The notes: generated by a model not told the origin, from the sequence alone. A stretch of 36,278 nt of DNA from Pollutibacter sp044353505 (GCA_044353505.1 JBILBU010000020.1:1-36278), one strand, 5' to 3'. Counted from the stretch's first letter, positions 1-7,821 are shown. Made by a program: numbers and translations.

Positions 1-306
1 AAAGAGAGATCATCAAAAAAGAGTCCCTAAAAAGACGTAGAAAATTATTTTTAAAAGAAAAAACACTATTTTCAAACAACGAAACTCTCTACAACCAAAA
101 GTCTACATTGGTTTGACGACGGACAATTAGCGAGCTTCATTAGATACTGATGGAATTACAAAGGATATTGATGGTAAAATTACGCAATAGGGCTGATTTT
201 ACGGTGTTAAATAGCAGTTATATTGACAAGTAACATTTTCCCCCACTTTCGTCTCCCCCTTGTAAGGAAGGTCAATCTATACTACATTTGCTCAAAGTAA
301 TAAACA
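1..306. other. Upstream intergenic region of tyrS, no intact gene
   Basis: I see no intact gene here. A short plus-strand reading frame at about 91-190 has coding-like composition but is interrupted by a TAG and ends in another stop; it could be the decayed 3' end of a lost gene or chance. The last 50 bases hold the tyrS promoter. Confidence 0.5.
260..290 (+). promoter_or_regulatory. Promoter of tyrS (Bacteroidota type)
   Basis: TTG at 260-262, a 20-base spacer and a perfect TAnnTTTG -7 box (TACATTTG, 283-290). This matches the -33/-7 architecture of the Bacteroidota primary sigma factor. Transcription would start near 296, giving a leader of about 11 bases before the ATG at 307. Confidence 0.7.
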
Positions 307-1593
307 ATGAGCTTGATCGAGGAACTCAGTTGGAGAGGCATGCTTCAGGATATCATGCCCGGCACGGAGGAACAGCTGAAAAAAGAACCCACAAGTTCTT
401 ATATCGGCTTCGACCCCACTGCAGATAGTCTACATATTGGCAGCCTGGTACCCATATTACTCCTGTATCACCTGCAGCAAGACGGCCATAAGCCAATAGC
501 TCTGATTGGCGGCGCCACCGGCATGGTTGGGGATCCTAGCGGAAAAAGCGAAGAGCGGAATCTGCTTGACGAAGAGACTTTACAAAAAAACATTATTGGT
601 GTCAGAAAACAACTTGAGAAGTTTCTTGACTTTGATCCTAACAGACTCAATTGCGCTGAAATAGTAAACAATTACGATTGGTTCAAAGGGCTGGGGTTTA
701 TTGATTTTCTCAGGGATGTGGGCAAGCACATGACCGTAAACTACATGATGTCTAAAGACAGCGTGAAGAAAAGAATTGAAGGCGAAACAGGCATAAGCTA
801 CACCGAGTTTGCCTATCAGCTGATGCAGGGCTATGATTTCTACTGGCTTTACACCAACAAAAAATGCAAGCTCCAAATGGGCGGAAGCGACCAGTGGGGA
901 AATATTACTACTGGAACCGAGTTGATTAGAAAGAAGTCGGGGGGCGAGGCATTTGCTTTTACCTGCCCATTAATCACAAAAACCGACGGAGGCAAGTTTG
1001 GAAAGACTGAAAAAGGAAATATTTGGCTTGATCCAGAAAAAACGAGCCCGTTTCAGTTCTATCAGTTTTGGCTGAATGCGGCAGATGCAGATGCTGAAAA
1101 ATGGATTAAAATATTCACGCTATTACCCAAAAATGAGATTAGTGTATTGCTTGCAGAACACCGGCAAGACCCTGGCACAAGGATTTTACAGAGAAAATTG
1201 GCCGAGTGCATCACGATTTTTGTACACGGGAACGCAGAATTTGAGACCGCAAGACAAACTACTGAACAGCTCTTTGGCAAAAAAGAGGAAATCAATCTAC
1301 ATGAACTCAGTGAGGCAGAGCTGCTTAATGCCATGGATGGTGTTCCTTTGCAGACCATTGCGTCAGCCTCAATAGCTTCAGGTATAGATATTGTTTCCTT
1401 TCTATTTGAATCAGGCATCATGCCAAGCAAGGGAGAGGCCCGTAAGATGATCATGGGGGGCGGAATTAGCATCAATAAGCAGAAGGTGACAGACATCGCC
1501 TTTACAGTTGATACAAACAGTTTATTGGCCAACCAATACGTGGTAGTTCAAAAGGGGAAAAAGAACCATTACCTCGTTAAAATAGCTGAATAA
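307..1593 (+). CDS. tyrS: Tyrosyl-tRNA synthetase
   Basis: Class I aminoacyl-tRNA synthetase that charges tRNA-Tyr in the cytoplasm. The 428-aa length is normal for the bacterial TyrRS family. The HIGH signature appears as HIGS at residues 43-46. The KMSKS loop is represented by KFGKT at 230-234, the form usual in this TyrRS branch. The tyrosine-binding segment GGSDQWGN lies near residues 192-199, and the C-terminal region from about 360 on looks like the S4-type RNA-binding domain that contacts the tRNA. The start at 307 fits the promoter just upstream. No hairpin terminator follows the stop; the next element is a tRNA gene with its own promoter, so tyrS appears monocistronic. Confidence 0.97.
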   Translation: MSLIEELSWRGMLQDIMPGTEEQLKKEPTSSYIGFDPTADSLHIGSLVPILLLYHLQQDGHKPIALIGGATGMVGDPSGKSEERNLLDEETLQKNIIGVRKQLEKFLDFDPNRLNCAEIVNNYDWFKGLGFIDFLRDVGKHMTVNYMMSKDSVKKRIEGETGISYTEFAYQLMQGYDFYWLYTNKKCKLQMGGSDQWGNITTGTELIRKKSGGEAFAFTCPLITKTDGGKFGKTEKGNIWLDPEKTSPFQFYQFWLNAADADAEKWIKIFTLLPKNEISVLLAEHRQDPGTRILQRKLAECITIFVHGNAEFETARQTTEQLFGKKEEINLHELSEAELLNAMDGVPLQTIASASIASGIDIVSFLFESGIMPSKGEARKMIMGGGISINKQKVTDIAFTVDTNSLLANQYVVVQKGKKNHYLVKIAE

Positions 1594-1620
1594 AATTTCG
1601 CGGGTTTAGTCCGTTATATT

Positions 1621-1652
1621 TTTGGCATCAAAACCGAAAAATCTTATTTTTG
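1621..1652 (+). promoter_or_regulatory. Promoter of tRNA-Gln
   Basis: TTTG at 1621-1624, a 20-base spacer and TATTTTTG at 1645-1652 form a near-consensus Bacteroidota promoter. The expected transcription start is near 1658, about 12 bases before the tRNA 5' end. Confidence 0.75.
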
Positions 1653-1669
1653 CAACCCTATTGGTAGAA

Positions 1670-1740
1670 TGCCCGATAGTATAATGGTAGTACGTCAGAT
1701 TTTGGTTCTGATTGTCTTGGTTCGAATCCAGGTCGGGCAA
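1670..1740 (+). tRNA. tRNA-Gln (anticodon UUG)
   Basis: A 71-base cloverleaf. The 7-bp acceptor stem pairs 1670-1676 with 1733-1739, and the discriminator base is A1740. The anticodon stem is TCAGA (1695-1699) with TCTGA (1707-1711). The 7-base loop carries anticodon TTG at 1702-1704, and the T arm contains GGTTCGAATCC. The 3' CCA is not encoded. The first pair is U-A, typical of bacterial tRNA-Gln. It stands alone between its own promoter and terminator. Confidence 0.95.
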
Positions 1741-1742
1741 CA

Positions 1743-1774
1743 AAAAAAAGATCCGCAATTGCGGATCTTTTTTT
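1743..1774. terminator. Bidirectional terminator after tRNA-Gln
   Basis: Perfect stem AGATCCGC/GCGGATCT around an AATT loop, flanked by seven A's and seven T's. It can stop the tRNA transcript on the plus strand and the cmoA/methyltransferase transcript on the minus strand. The minus-strand stop codon (1773-1775) overlaps the edge of the T-tract. Confidence 0.9.
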
Positions 1775-2477
1775 ATTCGGTCATCTTACCGGATTTCTTC
1801 AAGTAACGTACGTACAGATAAACAATACCTAATATCAATACAGCATACAAGCTATTTCTCATAACATCTTCTATCTGGTAAAGCCTAATGATAAGCAGCA
1901 CAATACCTGCAAGCCAGATAAACTGGGTAGTATACTCTTTCAACACCCATCTTTTCCAATTGAACTGCATGGATGAAAATGTTTTACCGATACCCTTTAA
2001 GGAAGGAACCCATCGATTTACTCTTGAGCAATATTCATTGAAAGCAGGACCAAATTTTCCTCTTAGAAAATTTTCCTCTGCCAAGACAATAGCCTGATAT
2101 ATAAATAAAAACAAAGGCATGATGATGGCTACATAGATGAGCGAGTTCGCCAATATGCCGACACCTAAAAGCATAAGAATATTTCCAACATACAAGGGAT
2201 TTCTGCAATGAGAAAAAATACCTGTAGTCACCAATTCTTCTGCATACACCTTCTTGTCTTTTCCCCCTCTCACAATGTAGGCCAACCCAATGGTAGCACC
2301 CCTCGTAGCCTGTCCCAATACTGTAATCAACACCCCCAGCGTTAGAGGCCAACATCTATAGTCTACACCAAATGTTTGTTCATTAAACAATTCAGCAGAG
2401 GGCAAAAATAACAGACCATACAGCAGGATAAAAAGCAGGTTTCTGTACTTGAAAAAGAAATTTCCGATTGCAATCAT
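1773..2477 (-). CDS. ICMT/PEMT-like membrane methyltransferase family protein
   Basis: A 234-aa integral membrane protein with about five hydrophobic segments. It carries the signature of the isoprenylcysteine carboxyl methyltransferase / phospholipid methyltransferase superfamily: SHCRNPLYVGNIL near residues 90-102, and EENFLRGKFGPAFNEYCSRV near 133-152. These motifs form the S-adenosylmethionine site in characterised members. The bacterial substrate is unknown, because bacteria do not carry prenylated CaaX proteins, so no specific reaction is claimed. Its ATG overlaps the stop of the upstream cmoA-like gene by 4 bases (ATGA), indicating translational coupling. It is the last gene of its operon and ends in the shared terminator. 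Confidence 0.75.
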   Translation of the reverse strand: MIAIGNFFFKYRNLLFILLYGLLFLPSAELFNEQTFGVDYRCWPLTLGVLITVLGQATRGATIGLAYIVRGGKDKKVYAEELVTTGIFSHCRNPLYVGNILMLLGVGILANSLIYVAIIMPLFLFIYQAIVLAEENFLRGKFGPAFNEYCSRVNRWVPSLKGIGKTFSSMQFNWKRWVLKEYTTQFIWLAGIVLLIIRLYQIEDVMRNSLYAVLILGIVYLYVRYLKKSGKMTE

Positions 2478-3202
2478 GATTGTTTTTTTGCTATAAACCC
2501 AGAAAAATTATACCATTTAAAAAATACCTCAACAGTTCTGAAACCCACCTCTTTTAGTAAGGTAATGTTTTCGCTGAGTTTATATGGAATCAAGACATTT
2601 TCAAGTGCTTCACGTTTTTGTGAAATTTCCATCTCACTATAGTTGTTTCTTCTCTTGTGGTTATAATAATACTTTATAAAATCCCTATTAAAATCAGTTT
2701 CCTCAGCAAGGATTTTTTCAATTACAATTAATACTCCCCCTGGTCTTAACTGTTCATGAATGTTGCGCAACAGCTTTTCTCTGGCAATAGGCCTAACAAA
2801 TTGTAATGTAAGGCATAGAATAACAACAGATGCATCCTCCATAGGAACAACACCGGTGTTCAAATCTGCCACTTCTAGACTAAAGGGTCTTTTCATCCCC
2901 ATTTCCTCTAGTTTAGTACGGCACTTATCCAACATGGGGGCTGAATCATCTATGCCAACAAATTTGATATGCTGAGGCACCGTTTGATCCATCATAATCA
3001 GCGTGGCTCCAGTAGAGCACCCCAGATCATAAATAACTCCATCTTGACCGCACTGATCAGCAACAAGTTCAGCCATCATGCGTTGCATTTCAACATAAAA
3101 AGGTACTGAGCGGGTGACCATATCATCAAACACTCCCGCAACCTTATTATTGAAGGAAAAGTCTGATGCTTGTTTTATTGGCTCGTCGAATATTTTATCC
3201 AT
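2474..3202 (-). CDS. cmoA: Carboxy-S-adenosyl-L-methionine synthase (CmoA-like)
   Basis: A 242-aa class I SAM-dependent methyltransferase fold. CmoA converts SAM and prephenate into carboxy-SAM, used by CmoB to finish 5-oxyacetyl-uridine at tRNA position 34. Diagnostic segments are FDDMVTRSVPFYVEMQRMM near residues 25-43, the glycine-rich SAM loop YDLGCSTGATL near 59-69, and the C-terminal SQKREALENVLIPY with the conserved arginine that contacts the carboxyl group in E. coli CmoA. The length matches the family (about 245 aa). No cmoB lies in the window. The gene follows metZ by 29 bases on the same strand and overlaps the membrane methyltransferase start by 4 bases. Confidence 0.88.
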   Translation of the reverse strand: MDKIFDEPIKQASDFSFNNKVAGVFDDMVTRSVPFYVEMQRMMAELVADQCGQDGVIYDLGCSTGATLIMMDQTVPQHIKFVGIDDSAPMLDKCRTKLEEMGMKRPFSLEVADLNTGVVPMEDASVVILCLTLQFVRPIAREKLLRNIHEQLRPGGVLIVIEKILAEETDFNRDFIKYYYNHKRRNNYSEMEISQKREALENVLIPYKLSENITLLKEVGFRTVEVFFKWYNFSGFIAKKQS

Positions 3203-3231
3203 ACAATGGGTTGTTAGGTTTGGGGATGATC

Positions 3232-4395
3232 TTATTTATTTAATGCCTGAATTATTTCTTCAATGATATCTTCGGGATGTTCAAGTCCGACTGACAGACG
3301 AATTAGACCTGGCGTAATTCCTACCTCCTGCCTTTCAGCCTCTGTCAACTTTGAATGGGTGGTACTGGCTGGATGAGAAGCAATGGTTCTCGTATCTCCC
3401 AAGTTATTGGTCATCGATAACCATGTTAGATTATTTAGGAATTTTCTTCCGCCCTCTAGTCCCGCTTTCAACTCAAAGGTAAGTACCCCTCCGCCGTTCT
3501 TCATCTGCTGTTTGGCAATTGCATATTGAGGATGAGATTCAAGGAAAGGATATTTTACCCAACTCAGTGCTGGATTATTTTCAAGTGCACGAGCGATATG
3601 AAATGCATTCTCGGCATGTTTATCCATACGCACGAAAAGGGTTTCAAGACTTTTTGTAAGTACCCACGCATTAAATGGACTTAAGGAAGGCCCAGTGTTT
3701 CGAACAAAGAGATATAGCTGTTTGATTAAATCTTTTTTCCCTACAACAACACCACCCAATACCCTACCCTGGCCATCGATAAACTTTGTAGCCGAGTGAA
3801 GCACCAGATCAGCACCATATTTAATTGGTTGCTGAACTGCCGGAGTAGCAAAACAGTTGTCAACAATAAACAAGATATTATGTTTCTTACACAGCGCTGA
3901 GACATAATTCATGTCAACAATATCCAGACCGGGGTTGGAAGGCGTTTCCAGATAAAGCACTTTTGTATTGGGATTTATTAATGAAGGCAATTCTTCCGGC
4001 TTATTCATGTTGAAATAGCTGTACTGAATGCCCCACTTCGGTAAGTACTTTGTTAAAATGGTATGGGTAGAACCAAATACTGCTGAAGCAGAAATGATGT
4101 GGTCACCTGATGAAAGAAAAGTCATGAAGCTAGAATAAATAGCAGCCATGCCCGTTGAGGTTGCAATCCCATCTTCCGCTCCTTCAAGGATGCAGATCTT
4201 CTTTATAAACTCATCGACAGTTGGGTTAGAGAACCTTGAATAGATGTTTACATCAAGGGTGTCGTCGGCAAAAGCCGCAGCCATGTCCTCGGCAGAGTCA
4301 TAAACAAAACTGCTTGTAAGAAACATTGGTGTAGAGTGTTCTTTCTCACCAGTTCTTTCTGTCTGTGTTCTTATCGCTAATGTTTCTGGGCGCAT
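3232..4395 (-). CDS. metZ: O-succinylhomoserine sulfhydrylase / cystathionine gamma-synthase family
   Basis: A 387-aa pyridoxal-phosphate enzyme of the Cys/Met metabolism family. The PLP lysine is K204 in SATKFIDGQGRVLGG. YSRFSNPT (52-59) is the phosphate-binding YxR segment from the neighbouring subunit, and VDNCFATP (178-185) holds the aspartate that pairs with the pyridine nitrogen. The N-terminus (RPETLAIRTQ...EHSTPMFLTSSF) is closest to what I know of MetZ, which makes homocysteine from an activated homoserine and sulfide. Cystathionine gamma-synthase or O-acetylhomoserine sulfhydrylase activity cannot be excluded by eye. It lies 11 bases after the OsmC-family gene and is probably cotranscribed with it and with cmoA. 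Confidence 0.88.
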   Translation of the reverse strand: MRPETLAIRTQTERTGEKEHSTPMFLTSSFVYDSAEDMAAAFADDTLDVNIYSRFSNPTVDEFIKKICILEGAEDGIATSTGMAAIYSSFMTFLSSGDHIISASAVFGSTHTILTKYLPKWGIQYSYFNMNKPEELPSLINPNTKVLYLETPSNPGLDIVDMNYVSALCKKHNILFIVDNCFATPAVQQPIKYGADLVLHSATKFIDGQGRVLGGVVVGKKDLIKQLYLFVRNTGPSLSPFNAWVLTKSLETLFVRMDKHAENAFHIARALENNPALSWVKYPFLESHPQYAIAKQQMKNGGGVLTFELKAGLEGGRKFLNNLTWLSMTNNLGDTRTIASHPASTTHSKLTEAERQEVGITPGLIRLSVGLEHPEDIIEEIIQALNK

Positions 4396-4406
4396 TACAA
4401 TAATTT

Positions 4407-4847
4407 TTATTGTCCGAATACTTCTTGATCGTTAACAAATATCTTATACTTTATTTCAGCTCCTGCAGCCCTTAGTGTTTCGGCTACAGAGCAATATTTT
4501 TTTATAGAGAGATCTACCGCCCTAATTGCTTTGGCAGTATCAATTTCACCTGAAAGCTTGAATACAACATCAATTGTTTTCCATAAAGAGGGCTCTTTGC
4601 CTTCTTCTCTTTGCCCATCAATTTCCACAGAAAGATTGACGAGTGTCTGCTTTTGCTTTTTCAAAATGCTAACAACATCCACAGCGCTACACCCAATAAG
4701 TGCAGCCAAGATTGTTTGCATGGGCCTGAAGCCGGTACCATTGCCCCCTTGAGCAACGGGAATATCCAGTCTCAAGAGGTGCCCGTCTGCATCAACAATA
4801 TCCATCCCGAAGTCACCTTCAGCCAAATTAGCCTTGAGTAAAGCCAT
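4407..4847 (-). CDS. OsmC/Ohr family protein
   Basis: A 146-aa protein of the OsmC family, which reduces organic hydroperoxides with two conserved cysteines. Both are present: C53 in LIGCSAVDVV and C119 in KKYCSVAETL. A longer frame to 4886 exists, but I chose the ATG at 4847. The N-terminus MALLKANL fits the family better, and the promoter box (4863-4870) lies inside the extra codons, so the longer start would not be transcribed. The family includes OsmC, Ohr and YhfA-like members; the short, thiol-containing form next to a sulfhydrylase gene suggests a redox or sulfur-related role, which is inference. Confidence 0.85.
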   Translation of the reverse strand: MALLKANLAEGDFGMDIVDADGHLLRLDIPVAQGGNGTGFRPMQTILAALIGCSAVDVVSILKKQKQTLVNLSVEIDGQREEGKEPSLWKTIDVVFKLSGEIDTAKAIRAVDLSIKKYCSVAETLRAAGAEIKYKIFVNDQEVFGQ

Positions 4848-4862
4848 AGTGAGTAATTGAGT

Positions 4863-4870
4863 GCAAATAT
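4863..4870 (-). promoter_or_regulatory. -7 box for the osmC-metZ-cmoA operon
   Basis: TATATTTG on the minus strand matches TAnnTTTG. Transcription would start near 4857, about 10 bases before the ATG at 4847. No good -33 TTG lies at the usual 19-20 base spacing. Just upstream is a GGCC-A5-GGCC palindrome (4881-4892). Confidence 0.5.
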
Positions 4871-4910
4871 AAGCCATCGAGGCCAAAAAGGCCGTCGGAT
4901 AACCACACCA

Positions 4911-4940
4911 TTGTATTTCACTTAATCTTAACTAAATTTA
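4911..4940 (+). promoter_or_regulatory. Promoter of the small coiled-coil gene
   Basis: TTG at 4911-4913, a 19-base spacer and TAAATTTA at 4933-4940 (one mismatch to TAnnTTTG). The expected start of transcription falls within a few bases of the ATG at 4948/4951, so the leader is very short or absent. Confidence 0.45.
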
Positions 4941-4947
4941 TCTTCTG

Positions 4948-5211
4948 ATGATGAATGAAAACGCAATAATGGAGCAGGAAAAACTATCCTCACTTATGGG
5001 GTCGGTCCGCCAGATGGCAGATGAGAGGCTTCAGCTTTTGTCTGAAATCGACCTACTTAAAAAAGAAAAAGAGATTCTATTGAACGCGATAGATCAGTAT
5101 GCAGACATGGAGATCAACTATCTTGAGCTGAAAGAGAGGAATGTATTGCTCGATAGCCAAGTAAGGTCACTCATTTCTGCGATTGAGTCCATCGAGACTG
5201 AAATGAAATAA
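4948..5211 (+). CDS. Small coiled-coil hypothetical protein
   Basis: An 87-aa acidic protein with no recognisable enzymatic motif. From about residue 10 to the end it is predicted by eye to be a single long coiled coil: leucine/isoleucine residues recur at heptad-like spacing (LLSEIDLLKKEKEILLNAI, then LELKERNVLLDSQVRSLI). There is no signal peptide or membrane segment. Two adjacent ATG codons (4948 and 4951) could serve as start. It has its own promoter and is divergent from the osmC operon, so it is not an operon member. The stop codon overlaps the left arm of the inverted nonamer repeat. Composition resembles ZapB-like or septum-associated small coiled coils, but this similarity is too generic to assign a function. 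Confidence 0.65.
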   Translation: MMNENAIMEQEKLSSLMGSVRQMADERLQLLSEIDLLKKEKEILLNAIDQYADMEINYLELKERNVLLDSQVRSLISAIESIETEMK

Positions 5212-5335
5212 GAGGTTGAAGAGGTTTAAGCAGTTGAAGAAATACAAAAATAACCTTCAACCTCCTCAACCACTTCAACCACTTCAACCGCTTAAACTGC
5301 TTAAACCTCTTCAACCTCTTCAACCTACTCAACTA
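5210..5335. repeat. Inverted array of 9-bp repeats between convergent genes
   Basis: Nine tandem units of 9 bp run from 5255 to 5335 on the plus strand (consensus CTTCAACCN, variants CTTAAACYN and CCTCAACCA). About three units in the opposite orientation lie at 5210-5239. The two sets form a perfect 26-bp inverted repeat (5210-5235 with 5295-5320) around a 59-base centre. The array starts at the stop codon of the coiled-coil gene and ends inside the last codons of rfbD. There is no T-tract, so it is not a standard terminator, though a transcript from either side would form a long hairpin. Confidence 0.9.
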
Positions 5336-6191
5336 GCCTCTTCATACACACCGCCAAACTTTGTCTCCAATCATTAGGCTCAACCCCATACACTTGCTTG
5401 ATTTTAGTTTTATCCATCACACTGTATGCAGGCCTTTTGGCAGGCGTAGGATAGGCAGAAGTAGGAATTGGATTAACATTACAATTACTTCCCAATAATT
5501 TTTTAATCTCCACTGCAAAATCATACCAGGTAATCTCGCCAGCATTTGAAAAATTATAGATTCCCGGATGCCAAGATGGATGTCCAATCACGTGCATTAT
5601 AAACGACGCCAAGTCAGTTGCTGAAGTGGGACTTCCTTGCTGATCATTGACCACGGCAATCTCATCCTTTTCCTTCATTAGACGCATCATGGTTTTTACG
5701 AAATTGTTCCCATAGTAGGAATAGACCCAAGATGTACGAATTACTATAGTATCAGAATTGTATTTAAATGCTTGGTCCTCGCCAGCTTTTTTTGAGGCAC
5801 CATATACAGAACTGGGTAAGGTGGGATCAGTTTCTTTGTAGGGAGTGTTTGAATCCCCGCCATATACATAGTCGGTAGAAACATGGATAAACTTAGTGGA
5901 ATGAGCCGCGGATACTGCCGCAAGTATGCCAACCGATTCTGAATTTACGATGAATGCAAGATCAGATTCTTGCTCTGCACGATCTACTGCAGTGTAGGCA
6001 GCGCAGTTAATGCAATAGTCTGGCTTGAATGCATCAAAAGTTTTTCTAACCAACTCATAATGATGAATGGGAAGATCCTCCCTTGAAAGGAAGAGAAATT
6101 CATATTGACTAAACCGCTTTTCAAGATCCCTAAGCTCTTTACCCAATTGGCCATTTGCCCCAGTTACCAATATTTTTTTTCGCTTTTCCAT
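5325..6191 (-). CDS. rfbD: dTDP-4-dehydrorhamnose reductase
   Basis: The last step of dTDP-L-rhamnose synthesis: NAD(P)H-dependent reduction of dTDP-4-keto-L-rhamnose. The 288-aa length is normal for RmlD. It is an extended short-chain dehydrogenase with the nucleotide-binding GANGQLG (11-17), the STDYVYGG segment (105-112) and the catalytic YxxxK pair Y130/K134 in VYGASKKAGE. Its ATG overlaps the rfbC stop by one base (TAATG), so the two are coupled. It is the terminal gene of the six-gene sugar operon; its final codons are made of the intergenic nonamer repeat, so the C-terminal residues may vary between strains. Confidence 0.95.
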   Translation of the reverse strand: MEKRKKILVTGANGQLGKELRDLEKRFSQYEFLFLSREDLPIHHYELVRKTFDAFKPDYCINCAAYTAVDRAEQESDLAFIVNSESVGILAAVSAAHSTKFIHVSTDYVYGGDSNTPYKETDPTLPSSVYGASKKAGEDQAFKYNSDTIVIRTSWVYSYYGNNFVKTMMRLMKEKDEIAVVNDQQGSPTSATDLASFIMHVIGHPSWHPGIYNFSNAGEITWYDFAVEIKKLLGSNCNVNPIPTSAYPTPAKRPAYSVMDKTKIKQVYGVEPNDWRQSLAVCMKRLVE

Positions 6192-6742
6192 TACTCAAAA
6201 TTAGCATCTGTTTGAGCTATGCCAGGAAGGATGAGGTCCTTTTCGGAGACCTTGATATCTTGAAGTGACAACTTCCAATCTATCGCAAGACTTGGATCAT
6301 TATATAGAAGTCCTGACTCACTCTCTTTGCTGTAAAAAGCATCGCACTTATACATCACATCTGCAGTTTCGCTTAACACAGAAAATCCATGCGCAAACCC
6401 TTTGGGAACGAGCAACTGTATTTTATTTTCAGCGGAGAGAATAATAGAATATGATTTCCCATACGTGGGCTGACTTTTTCGCAAATCAACCACAACATCA
6501 AGAATTTCTCCTTGCAATACACGAATAAGTTTTGTTTGAGCATGTGGTGCTTTTTGAAAATGAAGTCCGCGTATTACCCCATGCAAAGAATGAGACTGAT
6601 TGTCCTGCACCCATTCAGTATTGATACCAAGTTGCGCAAAGCTGTTCTTGTTATAACTTTCAAAAAAGTATCCTCTAGTGTCATTAAAGACTGCAGGAGA
6701 CAATACCAGCAAATCTTCAAAAGATGTTTTTTCAACCCTCAT
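6191..6742 (-). CDS. rfbC: dTDP-4-dehydrorhamnose 3,5-epimerase
   Basis: A cupin-fold epimerase that inverts C3 and C5 of dTDP-4-keto-6-deoxyglucose, the third step to dTDP-L-rhamnose. The 183-aa length is typical of RmlC. The catalytic histidine is H61 in VIRGLHFQ, followed by the family block GEILDVVVDLR (78-88), and by VPKGFAHGF (112-120); the conserved tyrosine is near 131 (MYKCDAFY). The gene sits between rmlB (two bases after its stop) and rmlD (one-base overlap), a tightly packed arrangement that implies a single transcript. The neighbours supply its substrate and consume its product. Confidence 0.96.
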   Translation of the reverse strand: MRVEKTSFEDLLVLSPAVFNDTRGYFFESYNKNSFAQLGINTEWVQDNQSHSLHGVIRGLHFQKAPHAQTKLIRVLQGEILDVVVDLRKSQPTYGKSYSIILSAENKIQLLVPKGFAHGFSVLSETADVMYKCDAFYSKESESGLLYNDPSLAIDWKLSLQDIKVSEKDLILPGIAQTDANFE

Positions 6743-6744
6743 GA

Positions 6745-7794
6745 TTATCGGCTTGTGTATTGTTGATTATAATATTGTTTGTACGACCCTGAAGTAACAT
6801 TTTCAATCCAGCTATTATTGGCAAGATACCAATCCACTGTCCTTTCCAATCCCTCTTCAAATTGCAATGAAGGCTTCCACCCTAATGTTGAATTCAGTTT
6901 TTTGGCATCAATAGCATAACGCTTATCATGGCCTGCTCTATCTTTTACGAAGGTAATTAGCTTGGCACTCTCGCCGGCAATACGATTTAACTTCTTGTCC
7001 ATAATGCTGCACAAGAGATGAACAATATCAAGATTTTTCCATTCGTTAAATCCTCCGATATTATACGTATCGCCAACTTTCCCTTTATGAAAAATTACAT
7101 CGATTGCAGTGGCATGATCTTCAACCCAAAGCCAATCGCGCACATTTTCACCCTTGCCATATACAGGGAGAGGCTTGGAATGAAGGATATTGTTAATCAT
7201 TAATGGGAGTAACTTCTCAGGGAATTGATGAGAACCATAATTATTTGAGCAGTTGGAAATGACCATTGGCAATCCATATGTATGATGGTATGCACGAACC
7301 AAATGGTCGGATGATGCCTTTGAGGCTGAGTATGGAGAACGCGGATCATATGGTGTGTCCTCAGTAAAGAATCCTGTTTCTCCTAAAGAACCATAAACCT
7401 CATCGGTAGAGACATGATAAAAAAGTTTATCGGTTTTATCTACCCAATATTTTTTTGCAGCGTTTAGCATTATTGCTGTTCCGATTACATTTGTTTTCAC
7501 AAAAGATAAAGGATCCATTATAGAACGGTCTACATGACTTTCCGCTGCAAGGTGAATCACGGCATCAAAATCAGAGTTGGCAAACAAGCCATCAATAAAT
7601 TGTTCATCAGTAATATCACCTTTTTCAAACGAATAATTTGGCCGGTCTTCAATATCCCTCAAGTTCTCCAGATTCCCAGCGTACGTGAGTGCATCGAGAT
7701 TCACAATATGATAATCAGGATATTTATGCACAAACAACCTGATTACATGAGAACCTATGAATCCGGCGCCGCCGGTGATAAGAATTTTTTTCAT
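6745..7794 (-). CDS. rfbB: dTDP-glucose 4,6-dehydratase
   Basis: Converts dTDP-glucose to dTDP-4-keto-6-deoxyglucose with tightly bound NAD. A 349-aa extended SDR protein with the Rossmann motif GGAGFIG (8-14), the AAESHVDRS block (84-92), the dehydratase-specific TDE triad T130-D131-E132 in HVSTDEVYG, and Y155/K159 in SPYSASKAS. These residues separate RmlB from plain epimerases. It lies 27 bases after the UDP-glucuronate decarboxylase stop and two bases before rfbC. The gene for the first enzyme of the pathway, glucose-1-phosphate thymidylyltransferase (rmlA), is not in this operon or window. Confidence 0.96.
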   Translation of the reverse strand: MKKILITGGAGFIGSHVIRLFVHKYPDYHIVNLDALTYAGNLENLRDIEDRPNYSFEKGDITDEQFIDGLFANSDFDAVIHLAAESHVDRSIMDPLSFVKTNVIGTAIMLNAAKKYWVDKTDKLFYHVSTDEVYGSLGETGFFTEDTPYDPRSPYSASKASSDHLVRAYHHTYGLPMVISNCSNNYGSHQFPEKLLPLMINNILHSKPLPVYGKGENVRDWLWVEDHATAIDVIFHKGKVGDTYNIGGFNEWKNLDIVHLLCSIMDKKLNRIAGESAKLITFVKDRAGHDKRYAIDAKKLNSTLGWKPSLQFEEGLERTVDWYLANNSWIENVTSGSYKQYYNQQYTSR

Positions 7795-7821
7795 TTCTTT
7801 ATTTGTCAGGGTTTGTTCTTT

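Noticed and set aside
1062..1532. 156-codon frame antisense to tyrS
   Set aside because: Shadow of the tyrS coding sequence; low-complexity translation and no promoter.
4407..4886. Longer OsmC-family frame starting at 4886
   Set aside because: The extra 13 codons contain the -7 box and do not resemble the family; the ATG at 4847 is preferred.
4848..4920. SAM riboswitch upstream of the osmC-metZ operon
   Set aside because: The predicted leader is only about 10 bases and no SAM-riboswitch core is visible.
5255..5335. Short regularly spaced repeats resembling a small CRISPR array
   Set aside because: The units are contiguous 9-mers without spacers, no cas gene is present, and the array is too short.
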